From a virus: a stretch of 40,769 bases of DNA. Positions within the stretch are counted from its first letter, which is position 1. Every line of letters starts with the position of its first letter. The position numbers were made by a program, and so were the translations under genes. Of the stretch, positions 1 through 7,072 are shown one piece after another. The DNA is taken from positions 1-40,769 of IMG/VR virus record IMGVR_UViG_3300035698_003967. One strand, given 5' to 3'. A model generated the notes under the pieces. That model saw only the letters and a program-made list of their open reading frames with translations. It had not been told where the DNA came from and searched no databases.

Positions 1-482
1 AGATATTCTAATACTTGGTTATCTAATGCTGTGGTGTAACAATCTGCTGAAGGTCGTTTCTTGAATCTACATGTTCTATATGGCCACATTTTCTCAGGAC
101 ATACCCCTTCTTTTACCATTGTTTTAATACCGTCACGAATCATCGCTCCAGCGTCTTCTTTAACTGTGCCTTCAATTACCCTTTCATTATAGTATATGAA
201 TAATCTTGAAGGAACAAAATCTTCCTGATTTTGTTTTATTTGTTCAAATTGGAACGCTCCACCAAGGGCGTTTGCGGTACAACTACCCAAACTATATTGA
301 TTATACACAGGAGGACAGTTTTTTCTCATATCAACTGATGATGGTAATTCTACTGGGGCTGTGATTTTAAATTTGAAGTCCCTGTGGTCAGGTAAGTCAC
401 GTTTCCAACCAAAGTTCTTTAATACTGGTTGAGGTGTTGCCTTTTTTTGAAAAAGGCCGATGAATTTTTTGAATATGTTCAT
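1..482 (-). CDS. Papain-like (C1A) cysteine protease, C-terminus off the window
   Basis: Reading the minus strand from ATG at 482 gives an open frame of 160 codons that runs off the left edge. It begins MNIFKKFIGLFQKKATPQP. About 40 residues in comes LPSSVDMRKNCPPVYNQYS, then LGSCTANALGGAFQFE. The spacing Q-x3-G-S-C-T-A-N-A matches the oxyanion Gln and nucleophile Cys block of peptidase family C1A, where the usual form is QGxCGSCWAF. The His and Asn catalytic residues would lie beyond the edge. C1A-like proteases are known in some large phages, where their role is unclear (inference: cleavage of host or virion proteins). No propeptide or signal peptide is seen. It diverges from the ligase-side promoter at 519. 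Confidence 0.75.
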   Translation of the reverse strand, partial: MNIFKKFIGLFQKKATPQPVLKNFGWKRDLPDHRDFKFKITAPVELPSSVDMRKNCPPVYNQYSLGSCTANALGGAFQFEQIKQNQEDFVPSRLFIYYNERVIEGTVKEDAGAMIRDGIKTMVKEGVCPEKMWPYRTCRFKKRPSADCYTTALDNQVLEY

Positions 483-518
483 AATATATGTATATAACCA
501 TAAATATCTATTTAATTG

Positions 519-550
519 TTTGGTGGTTTCAAAAATCTTTATTATCTTTG
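519..550 (+). promoter_or_regulatory. Bacteroidota-type promoter for the Hint ORF/ligase
   Basis: TTTG at 519-522, a 20-nt spacer, then TATCTTTG at 543-550. The surrounding bases (TTTGGTGGTTTC followed by AAAAATCTTTAT) are almost identical to the promoter at 12330, so this is a repeated strong phage promoter. The first ATG is 24 nt downstream. Confidence 0.8.
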
Positions 551-574
551 TATCAACGTAAAAACAAAAAAATT

Positions 575-781
575 ATGACCATTAAACAAAATTTAGATGA
601 TCCAATGTTTTCGGGAGATCATTTTGTATTAACACAAAGGGGTTTAGTTAAAGCGAAAAATTTAACTATTAATCATAAATTAATATCATTAAATGGTGAT
701 TTACTAACTATTAATAAGATATTTAGATGTGGGAAAAGACCCAACGCACCAATTATTGATATTTCACCATCTTTAAAATAA
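575..781 (+). CDS. Orphan Hint/intein-block-A-like small protein
   Basis: 68 aa from ATG 575, which follows the promoter at 543-550; the longer upstream start at 488 would precede the promoter. Residues from about 11 read MFSGDHFVLTQRGLVKAKNL. This resembles the N-terminal block A of Hint (intein/hedgehog) domains: C-x-x-G-D-T-x-V-x-x-x-x-G followed by a strand and 'L..gdkv'. Met sits where the nucleophilic Cys/Ser should be, and there is no C-terminal HN/C block, so protein splicing looks impossible. Its first codons (ATG ACC ATT AAA) copy the start of the following ligase. It may be a domesticated or decaying Hint fragment. Function unknown. Confidence 0.55.
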   Translation: MTIKQNLDDPMFSGDHFVLTQRGLVKAKNLTINHKLISLNGDLLTINKIFRCGKRPNAPIIDISPSLK

Positions 782-788
782 AAAAATT

Positions 789-2171
789 ATGATCATTATG
801 ACCATTAAAAAGATTTTTGACGAGATTGCAAATGAATCAGGTACGAATGAGAAGATGAATATTCTCACTAAGTACGTAGATAACAAACTACTCAAACATG
901 TTCTCTATATGGCTAACTCAAAACGAGTTAAGTTCTATATCAAACAAATCCCCCGATATTCGGAAGACGCTCTTCCATTTCCTAATAGTTTGGAATGGGG
1001 GTTAGATGAGTTATCAAAACTGAGTGAAAGAATTCTCACTGGTCACGACGGGATTAATCACCTTGAAGGTGTCCTTGAGTCACTTAATAAAGATGATGCA
1101 TATATTATTGAACGTATCATTGAAAAGGACTGTAAGATTGGTATGGGTACACGTAACATCAATAAGGTGTTCCCTGGACTGATCGAGAAAACAGGTTACA
1201 TGGGTTGTAAACCCTATTCCAAAGACCTTATCACCAAACTCCTGGCGGGTGGTACTTGTTACAGTCAGGAAAAGATGGACGGAAGGTTCATTAATATCGT
1301 CATTATGGGTGGTGATGTAATTAATGAATCCCGACAGGGTGAACCAACAATCTTGGAGAATCCATTGTTCGTAACTGAGTTAGAAGGACTAAAAGATTGC
1401 GTAATCAATGCCGAATTGATCATGGAGGGTATTGACCGATATGAAAGTAATGGGATCATTTCGTCGCTCATCACAATTGCCACCAAGAAATCAGAAGGTA
1501 AAGACCCCACCAAAGATATCACAAAACTCGAAAAGAAACATCTCCCGTATCAAGACGCTCTAGACCGAATCCGGGTCGTCGCTTGGGACATATTAACCCT
1601 TGATGAATACTACACAAGAAAATGTACGAGACCATACGAGGACAGACTCAATGAGTTAATGTGTACCTTGAAAGGATACAACACATTGTTGGTAGTTCCA
1701 ACGAAAGAAGTTTCAACCATTGAAGAGGTGATGGAACATTTCATTGAGATCCTGAAGAAAAACGGTGAAGGCACTGTTGTTAAGAGTATGGACGGGGTTT
1801 GGAAAGACGGTAAACATTCGTCACAAATAAAGGTGAAAAAGGAAATCAACCTAGACCTCCGTATCGTCGGTTTTAACTACGGTACAGGTAAGAATGCTAC
1901 TCTGATATCATCCCTAGACGTTGAGTCCGATGAGGGTCTCTTAAAGACCTCTCCGACGGGTATATCCGAAGATGACATGGGGTATATTACAAACAACCAA
2001 GATATCCTCATGGGAAAGATCCTTGAAATCAAATGTTCTGGTATATCTCAGGATAATGAGGGTAACTATTCATCTTTACATCCTGTTTATAAATTATTAC
2101 GAAATGATAAAACCATTGCAAATACATTGAATGAATGTATTGAAATAGATAAGTCGTGTTCTCTTTTATAA
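789..2171 (+). CDS. ATP-dependent DNA ligase
   Basis: 460 aa from ATG 789; a second in-frame ATG at 798 gives MTIKKIF and may be the true start. The N-terminal helical part contains KYVDNKLLKHVLYMA, as in T4-type ligases. The adenylation motif I is EKMDGR with Lys162 as nucleotidyl acceptor. Motif III-like NAELIMEG, motif IV GEGTVVKS and motif V QIKVKKE follow in order. Near the C-terminus the OB-fold stretch GISQDNEGNYSSLHPVY is typical of phage ligases. It seals nicks in phage DNA during replication and repair using ATP. Length is close to T4 gp30 (487 aa). From about 2060 onward codon use becomes more AT-rich, like the adjacent homing endonuclease, whose stop overlaps this gene's stop by 6 nt on the other strand. 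Confidence 0.93.
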   Translation: MIIMTIKKIFDEIANESGTNEKMNILTKYVDNKLLKHVLYMANSKRVKFYIKQIPRYSEDALPFPNSLEWGLDELSKLSERILTGHDGINHLEGVLESLNKDDAYIIERIIEKDCKIGMGTRNINKVFPGLIEKTGYMGCKPYSKDLITKLLAGGTCYSQEKMDGRFINIVIMGGDVINESRQGEPTILENPLFVTELEGLKDCVINAELIMEGIDRYESNGIISSLITIATKKSEGKDPTKDITKLEKKHLPYQDALDRIRVVAWDILTLDEYYTRKCTRPYEDRLNELMCTLKGYNTLLVVPTKEVSTIEEVMEHFIEILKKNGEGTVVKSMDGVWKDGKHSSQIKVKKEINLDLRIVGFNYGTGKNATLISSLDVESDEGLLKTSPTGISEDDMGYITNNQDILMGKILEIKCSGISQDNEGNYSSLHPVYKLLRNDKTIANTLNECIEIDKSCSLL

Positions 2172-2930
2172 TTTGATTGCCGACCATCCAATATTTTTTC
2201 CATATCTATTTAGCACTTCTTTTTTCATAAATTTATAACTATAAATTGGTTTACCGTCATTATAATATGATCTTCTAAGAGCATGTGACGGTAAATCATT
2301 TTGTCTACAAATGGCGTCAAAATTACCATCGCACACAAATTTCAATTTTCCATTATTATCACATATATTAATTTTAATTGCGGCAGGATTTTTTGCTCCC
2401 GATAATTTACCAATCAACATTTTTGATATTTTTTCACAAGTTTCTTTTGATTTTTTTAAACCTTTAAGTGCGTTACCTGAGTGTAACTTATGTTCTTCTG
2501 ATTTAGGTACACCTCGTAAAGCGTCCGATCTTTTCTTTCTTGTTTCAATACTTTGTTTCACACCCAATTTGGCTTGTCGCATTTTTTCTCTTGATGCGTC
2601 AGAAAGAACATAGTCACATCGATATCCACCACCAATAGTCATGTTATATCCATTTTTATATGTATCGAAATGGTTAATATAAAATATTTCACGGGAGTTT
2701 ACTTTAGGTAACGAAGTTATATTTTCTTCTAATATTTCAATATTAAAATTTTCAATACCATATTTTCTAATTGCCTGATGAATTTTAAATTTACTATCGG
2801 TCGTACTTAAATAAACATGTTCATATTTTCTCAATTCAATACCCCGACAGGTAAATCCAACATATGATTTATTATTAGTTTTATTAGTGAATTTATAAAT
2901 TAAATAAACTTTATTTTCAATACGTTTCAT
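2166..2930 (-). CDS. GIY-YIG homing endonuclease with NUMOD3 repeats
   Basis: 254 aa. The N-terminus VYLIYKFTNKTNNKSYVGFT is the GIY-YIG pair (here LIY...YVG). The catalytic arginine region (ELRKYEH) and the E of SREIFYINHF follow. The middle carries NUMOD3-like repeats such as KLGVKQSIETRKKRSDALRG and GVPKSEEHK, then a DNA-binding tail ending GWSAIKL. Such proteins nick or cut target DNA and drive their own spread. Very AT-rich compared with the ligase. It is convergent with the ligase and overlaps its last two codons. Its start ATG overlaps the stop of the upstream RHH gene (ATGA), so the two are translationally coupled. Confidence 0.88.
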   Translation of the reverse strand: MKRIENKVYLIYKFTNKTNNKSYVGFTCRGIELRKYEHVYLSTTDSKFKIHQAIRKYGIENFNIEILEENITSLPKVNSREIFYINHFDTYKNGYNMTIGGGYRCDYVLSDASREKMRQAKLGVKQSIETRKKRSDALRGVPKSEEHKLHSGNALKGLKKSKETCEKISKMLIGKLSGAKNPAAIKINICDNNGKLKFVCDGNFDAICRQNDLPSHALRRSYYNDGKPIYSYKFMKKEVLNRYGKNIGWSAIKL

Positions 2931-3070
2931 ACTTTAATATTTTTAATTAGTTCTTCAATAAAATTGGATTTGTTTTTAGTTAATTTTTCTAATCTTTTAT
3001 TAATTTCTCTGGAAATAGTAATACTAAGTTTTACTTTTTTATCCGATTCTTTTAACTTTGGTCTACTCAT
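2927..3070 (-). CDS. Small ribbon-helix-helix-like DNA-binding protein
   Basis: 47 aa, start ATG at 3070, stop overlapping the GIY-YIG start. It begins MSRPKLKESDKK, then VKLSITISREINKRLEKL and a C-terminal helix NFIEELIKNIKV. A short beta strand (KLSITIS) followed by two helices with conserved hydrophobic spacing is the MetJ/Arc ribbon-helix-helix layout. Two subunits would pair strands in the DNA major groove. Its position suggests it represses the two-gene homing operon or helps target it. A homing gene with a private RHH partner is uncommon. Confidence 0.65.
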   Translation of the reverse strand: MSRPKLKESDKKVKLSITISREINKRLEKLTKNKSNFIEELIKNIKV

Positions 3071-3136
3071 GGTTTTATTAATAAATATCATAGAATAATG
3101 AAAAAATCGTATTTAAACAAGATTTTTTAAAATAAT

Positions 3137-3167
3137 TTTGGAATGATGAAAAATTATCATATCTTTG
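3137..3167 (+). promoter_or_regulatory. Promoter of the RNA ligase operon
   Basis: TTTG 3137-3140, 19-nt spacer, TATCTTTG 3160-3167; the first ORF starts 21 nt later. The AT-rich 3071-3136 stretch should also hold the divergent promoter for the RHH/GIY-YIG pair, which is not clearly recognisable. Confidence 0.75.
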
Positions 3168-3187
3168 TATAATAAAACATCATTTTA

Positions 3188-3367
3188 ATGTGTTATACTG
3201 GTAAATGTATGTGGGAACAGAGTGGCGGCGATTGTGGATTTCCAACAATCAAAGAGGTTAGAGACAAATATCCTCTCCCAGTTTGTGAGATTGGTGACGA
3301 TAATGAAGAGGATGCCCAGAAAACCAGAGAAGCAATTGAGGACATACAAAATATATTAAAAATATAA
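3188..3367 (+). CDS. Small cysteine-containing orphan protein
   Basis: 59 aa starting MCYTGKCMWEQSGGDCGFPT. Four cysteines (positions 2, 7, 16, 33) could bind a metal, but the spacing matches no family I can name. The C-terminal half is acidic and helical. It is the first gene after the promoter at 3137-3167 and lies 50 nt before the RNA ligase. The coding-like composition and promoter support it as real; function unknown. Confidence 0.65.
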   Translation: MCYTGKCMWEQSGGDCGFPTIKEVRDKYPLPVCEIGDDNEEDAQKTREAIEDIQNILKI

Positions 3368-3417
3368 TTTAACTATGAAATTGATAAAGCAGCATTATAA
3401 CACAAAATCAATTAGTT

Positions 3418-4278
3418 ATGGGGTACTTACATATTTCTCAACTTTATAAGTCACAAACAATCCTCTTATACAAAGAGGTTTTTGCGCTTGAGAAGATACA
3501 TGGGACTTCCGCTCACTTGGGTTGGAAATTCGAGACTAAACAAATCAACCTTTTCACTGGTGAAAACCACAAACTCTTCTTATCGTTATTCGATGAAGAC
3601 TTTTTAATTAAAAAATTCGAAGAGATTTTCCCCGACCAAAATGCCGTTATCTTTGGTGAGCATTACGGTGGCGAGTGTCAGGGTATGTCACATACATATG
3701 GAAAACAATCTAAGTTTATCGCATTTGATGTCAAGGTAGGTGATGTGTGGTTGAACGTACCGAATGCCGAGGACGTATGTAAACAATTCAATATCGAGTT
3801 TGTTGCTTATGAAAAAATTGAAGTGAATTTGGAGAATCTCACAATTGAACGTGATAAGATGTCCGAACAGGCAATTCGTAATGGGATGGGTGTTGGTCAT
3901 AAACGTGAGGGGGTCGTATTGAGGCCATTGGTTGAAATGCGTACCAATAATGGTGGTAGGGTTATTAGTAAATACAAACCCGATGAAGAAATGGAAACCA
4001 AGACCAAAAGGGTGATAAGTGAAGAAGACCTCAAAGTATTAAGTGACGCCAAAGAGATATCTGAAGAATGGGTAACCAACCTCAGACTTGAGCACGTGTT
4101 ACAGAAATTTCCTGCTGACGTTAGTATGGAATCAATGGGCGATATTATCAAAGCCATGATTGAAGATGTATATCGTGAAGGGAGAGATGAAGTTGTTGAG
4201 TCAAAAACTGTTAATAAATCCATTGGTGGAGCAACCGTGAAACTTTTTAAACAAAAACTTCAAAATAAATTAAAATAA
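3418..4278 (+). CDS. Rnl2-like RNA ligase
   Basis: 286 aa. Motif I is ALEKIHGT with Lys26 as AMP acceptor; the K-x-H-G-T form is typical of the T4 Rnl2/editing-ligase family rather than DNA ligases. Motif III FGEHYGGE, motif IIIa FIAFDVKVG, motif IV KREGVVLRP and motif V ISKYKPDEE follow in the expected order. The C-terminus is helical. It would seal 3'-OH/5'-P nicks in RNA, for example tRNAs cut by host anticodon nucleases. Its stop overlaps the start of the ATP-grasp gene (TAATG), so the two are coupled. A kinase-like partner lies at 9612. The start at 3418 gives a compact N-terminus before motif I. Confidence 0.88.
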   Translation: MGYLHISQLYKSQTILLYKEVFALEKIHGTSAHLGWKFETKQINLFTGENHKLFLSLFDEDFLIKKFEEIFPDQNAVIFGEHYGGECQGMSHTYGKQSKFIAFDVKVGDVWLNVPNAEDVCKQFNIEFVAYEKIEVNLENLTIERDKMSEQAIRNGMGVGHKREGVVLRPLVEMRTNNGGRVISKYKPDEEMETKTKRVISEEDLKVLSDAKEISEEWVTNLRLEHVLQKFPADVSMESMGDIIKAMIEDVYREGRDEVVESKTVNKSIGGATVKLFKQKLQNKLK

Positions 4279-5060
4279 TGAAATTCGTAATTCAGAAAAT
4301 AGAAAATCAAATAAGACACGACTTTTCGTTCACGTTACTTGAAGCTATAAGATTTCATAACTGGATAAGACATGATGTGGAACGTGCGACTGTACGGTAT
4401 CTAAACACCAAGTATAACTCCAAAGGTATCCTTGAAGACCCCGTATTTAAGAAGTATCATCGGACATACATTCCTGTCGGGAGTGTTGAGTTTGTTACTC
4501 AGTTTCTCCAAGAGTTTCACGGGTTAACCCCCAAACCCATAAATGTTCCATCATCACTTTTCTATTATGGTGGTAGGGAGATTTTCAATGGGGATGAAAA
4601 AGATATTCAATCTGCCGTCAATGAATATAGTCGGACTATTGTGAAGAGTAATGATGTGATTAAGGGATTTAATCAGGCGTTCAAACAAGGAATGGACGTG
4701 GGTGACACCCCTAAAGGGAATTATCAAATATCTAATTACATAAATATCAACAGTGAATGGCGGGTGTTTGTCTATAAAGGGAAATTGGAGGGGTTACAAC
4801 ATTACGTGGGAGAATACACCATGTTCCCCGATGTCCAGACAATAAAAAGAATGATTGAGGTTTATGAATCGTCGAAGGAAGCCCCCATTGCCTACACACT
4901 TGATGTAGGGATAAATGATGGCGGGACATTTGTTATCGAAGTTCACGATTTCTTCTCCTGTGGGTTATATGGGTTCACTAATAATCCGATATTACCAAAT
5001 ATGTTTGGACGATGGTTTTACGAATATATAGGAAAAAATGGAACTGCACGGAACATATAG
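4278..5060 (+). CDS. ATP-grasp enzyme, R2K-like clade
   Basis: 260 aa. The C-terminal half has SEWRVFVYKGKLEGLQHYVG (about residues 159-178), then APIAYTLDVGIND and FVIEVHDFFSCGLYGF. These match the signature of the R2K/DUF4343 ATP-grasp clade, where the Arg, Asp and Glu residues bind ATP and Mg. Such enzymes are predicted to form amide bonds, ligating a peptide or amino acid to a protein or metabolite; the phage substrate is unknown. It is coupled directly to the RNA ligase, and its last 23 nt overlap the next gene. The ATP-grasp assignment is fairly firm; any substrate would be a guess. Confidence 0.7.
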   Translation: MKFVIQKIENQIRHDFSFTLLEAIRFHNWIRHDVERATVRYLNTKYNSKGILEDPVFKKYHRTYIPVGSVEFVTQFLQEFHGLTPKPINVPSSLFYYGGREIFNGDEKDIQSAVNEYSRTIVKSNDVIKGFNQAFKQGMDVGDTPKGNYQISNYININSEWRVFVYKGKLEGLQHYVGEYTMFPDVQTIKRMIEVYESSKEAPIAYTLDVGINDGGTFVIEVHDFFSCGLYGFTNNPILPNMFGRWFYEYIGKNGTARNI

Positions 5061-5319
5061 TCAAAAGTACGCCATTGACAGAGTATCCAAGGAATTGGTT
5101 GTCGAGGTCGAGTTGAAACAACGTCAGGGTATGGCAAAGCCCGGGCAGAATCTCTGGTATGGTGTGGCGACCGCTAACGGTCAAGACATCAAACACCCGG
5201 ATTTACCGTATTGTGTTAATACCGAGTACATGGCAGAAACCATTGCTTTGGAAATTATAGAGGAATGGAAAAAGAAAGCCAATAAACAAGGAAACAGTTT
5301 TAGATTAAAAAGAAAGTAA
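5038..5319 (+). CDS. Hypothetical protein
   Basis: 93 aa, not recognised. It is rich in Lys, Gln and Glu with a beta-rich first half (LVVEVELKQRQ) and a helical, basic tail ending FRLKRK. It overlaps the ATP-grasp gene by 23 nt in another frame and precedes the next ORF by 1 nt, so it belongs to the RNA ligase operon. Confidence 0.75.
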   Translation: MELHGTYSQKYAIDRVSKELVVEVELKQRQGMAKPGQNLWYGVATANGQDIKHPDLPYCVNTEYMAETIALEIIEEWKKKANKQGNSFRLKRK

Positions 5320-5320
5320 T

Positions 5321-5695
5321 ATGAAAGTAAAAACATTAAGATTTAAAGACACCAAAGAATTTGTACACATTCTTGAAGGTGGGATGGTTGCAACAGCAGG
5401 CACCCCTGATATTCTTGCTGACACCGCATCAATTGAGGTGTTGAGAAAATACTATGAGACAAGCTTTCCTGGAAAAGATATTGATTATGATAATCTCGAA
5501 GTTGTGGAATATGACTTTATTGAGTCAGGAGAGGTTGGGGCGGATATCCGGAATAAACTCAGTCCTCCACTGAACCTGGTGGGGATACTTGAGGATCATT
5601 TAGACGGAAGCAATGACGGACCCACTGAAAAGATCATCAGACAAGAAATGGAACAAACAAAGGTGAGTATTGAATATCTTTCAAAGCTATTTTAA
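5321..5695 (+). CDS. Hypothetical protein
   Basis: 124 aa, not recognised. Starts MKVKTLRFKDTKEFVHILEG and is acidic, with the C-terminal helix EKIIRQEMEQTKVSIEYLSK. It is the last gene of the tightly packed operon from 3188; a new promoter follows. Confidence 0.75.
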   Translation: MKVKTLRFKDTKEFVHILEGGMVATAGTPDILADTASIEVLRKYYETSFPGKDIDYDNLEVVEYDFIESGEVGADIRNKLSPPLNLVGILEDHLDGSNDGPTEKIIRQEMEQTKVSIEYLSKLF

Positions 5696-5719
5696 AATGG
5701 ACAATTATTAAAGTAGTTT

Positions 5720-5751
5720 CTTGGAATTCTCACATTTTTTCTATATATTTT
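5720..5751 (+). promoter_or_regulatory. Leaderless-type promoter
   Basis: CTTG 5720-5723, 20-nt spacer, TATATTTT 5744-5751. The ATG of the next gene is only 5 nt after the -7 box, so the mRNA probably has no or almost no 5' leader. Confidence 0.6.
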
Positions 5752-5755
5752 ACCT

Positions 5756-6469
5756 ATGAGCAAAAACGCACTAAAAATCGAGATCGGCCAATGGGTCGTA
5801 CTCACAGACGGTAAGGTTGTGAAAATCACAGCTGACGATATGACTGACGTTCCATATGAAAAGATTAAACGTTACGCAACCAAAGAAGAAATCCTCGAAA
5901 ATGGTGGGTGTCCGATAGATTTAGAATATCGGATGTATTTCTTCGTCCCCTATAACATTATGCCAATCCAACAAGGAATCCAAGCGGGTCACGCTCTTGG
6001 TGAATACGCACTAAAATATGGTAGGTGGGATCCTATGCACGTTGTATGGACTTTCCTGGAGAAATGGAAAACGTTTATTATCTATAATGGTGGGACAACA
6101 AACTCCACCCGGGATTTTAACATGGTGTCTGTTGGTGGTCTGAATCAGATTGCTGATGACCTAATTGAGAACGAGATTGAGATCGCATATTTCACGGAAC
6201 CTGACCTGAACGACGCACTTGCGTGTGTTAATTTCATTGCTGATGAAAGGGTATTCAATAAGGTAGATTACCCAGAGTTTTGGGATTTCATGTCTGCCCA
6301 AGCTGAAGAGAAGGAGAAGACTAGCACTCGTTTATTAGTGATGACGACGCCAGTGGAAGATTGGGCCGAAGACTTCGGGCAACAATTCATTAATTGGAAA
6401 GAAGATATTATGGGTGGGGATAAAAACCACTTCCTGAGAGAGTTACTCAGAAATAAAAAGTTTGCGTAA
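5756..6469 (+). CDS. Pth2-fold-like protein
   Basis: 237 aa. The central part reads YFFVPYNIMPIQQGIQAGHA, then WTFLEKWKTFIIYNGG, and later a strand-helix stretch with YFTEPDLNDALACVNFIADE. The pattern (strand, short loop, helix with Q-x-x-H-A, later E-P-D-L) resembles peptidyl-tRNA hydrolase 2 proteins, whose core is 'GKxAAQcaHA'. The invariant Lys of Pth2 is replaced by Gln, so catalysis is uncertain. There are extra N-terminal (about 55 aa) and C-terminal (about 70 aa) extensions. A clearer Pth2 lies at 36091. This is a fold-level guess. Confidence 0.45.
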   Translation: MSKNALKIEIGQWVVLTDGKVVKITADDMTDVPYEKIKRYATKEEILENGGCPIDLEYRMYFFVPYNIMPIQQGIQAGHALGEYALKYGRWDPMHVVWTFLEKWKTFIIYNGGTTNSTRDFNMVSVGGLNQIADDLIENEIEIAYFTEPDLNDALACVNFIADERVFNKVDYPEFWDFMSAQAEEKEKTSTRLLVMTTPVEDWAEDFGQQFINWKEDIMGGDKNHFLRELLRNKKFA

Positions 6470-6481
6470 TGGGATATACGA

Positions 6482-7072
6482 ATGGCAGTCAAAAGGAAGA
6501 AACCGACCAAGAGGAAAACTAAGAAAGTAACTAAGAAAGTAACTAAGCCGAAAGTAAAGGAGATGACAACGATAGAAATGGAGGAGGCGATTTCCCGTTT
6601 CTTTGGTGTTAGAACCCATATTATTGTACCAAATCTTTCATGGGGATTTTTAAATCATGAGGCTGACTTGTTTATAATAAAAACTTCTCGTTATACAATA
6701 GAAGTTGAGATAAAAAGAACACGGGCAGATTTGCTTGCCGATTTCAAAAAGAAACATGACCACTCTGATGTGAGGATAAGAGAGTTTTATTATGCCTTAC
6801 CAGAAAAATTGTTAGAAACCTGTACTGAACTAATCCCTGAACATGCTGGGATTATCTCATGTTATAAGAGTCAATGGTCGACCCGGAATGATATATATGC
6901 CACCATAAAAAGGAAGGCAACGGTTCGTAAGGATGCTAGGAAATTAACACAGGAAGAACAATTCAAAGTAGCCAAGTTAGGTACAATGAGAATATGGTCA
7001 TTAAAAAACAAAATCATAAAGTTACAAAATGCCGAGAAAAAAGAAAAAACTGTACGAGGGTCACGTAAATGA
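6482..7072 (+). CDS. PD-(D/E)XK-like nuclease (MmcB-type)
   Basis: 196 aa. A very basic N-terminal tail (KRKKPTKRKTKK with KKVTKKVTKP) precedes the domain. Residues 60-90 read EADLFIIKTSRYTIEVEIKR, then TRADLLADFKKKH. The D62...E76-x-K78 arrangement fits the PD-(D/E)XK nuclease core, as in MmcB-like phage proteins. The basic tail would help nucleic acid binding. Expected role: DNA repair or host DNA degradation. Its last 44 nt overlap the helicase start in another frame, so the pair is likely co-expressed. Confidence 0.6.
   Translation: MAVKRKKPTKRKTKKVTKKVTKPKVKEMTTIEMEEAISRFFGVRTHIIVPNLSWGFLNHEADLFIIKTSRYTIEVEIKRTRADLLADFKKKHDHSDVRIREFYYALPEKLLETCTELIPEHAGIISCYKSQWSTRNDIYATIKRKATVRKDARKLTQEEQFKVAKLGTMRIWSLKNKIIKLQNAEKKEKTVRGSRK

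Noticed and set aside
488-574. Upstream extension of the Hint-like ORF
   Set aside because: It starts before the promoter at 519-550, so those codons would not be in the transcript.
3375-3449. 24-codon ORF before the RNA ligase
   Set aside because: Overlaps the RNA ligase start in another frame, with no coding features; could be a leader peptide but unsupported.
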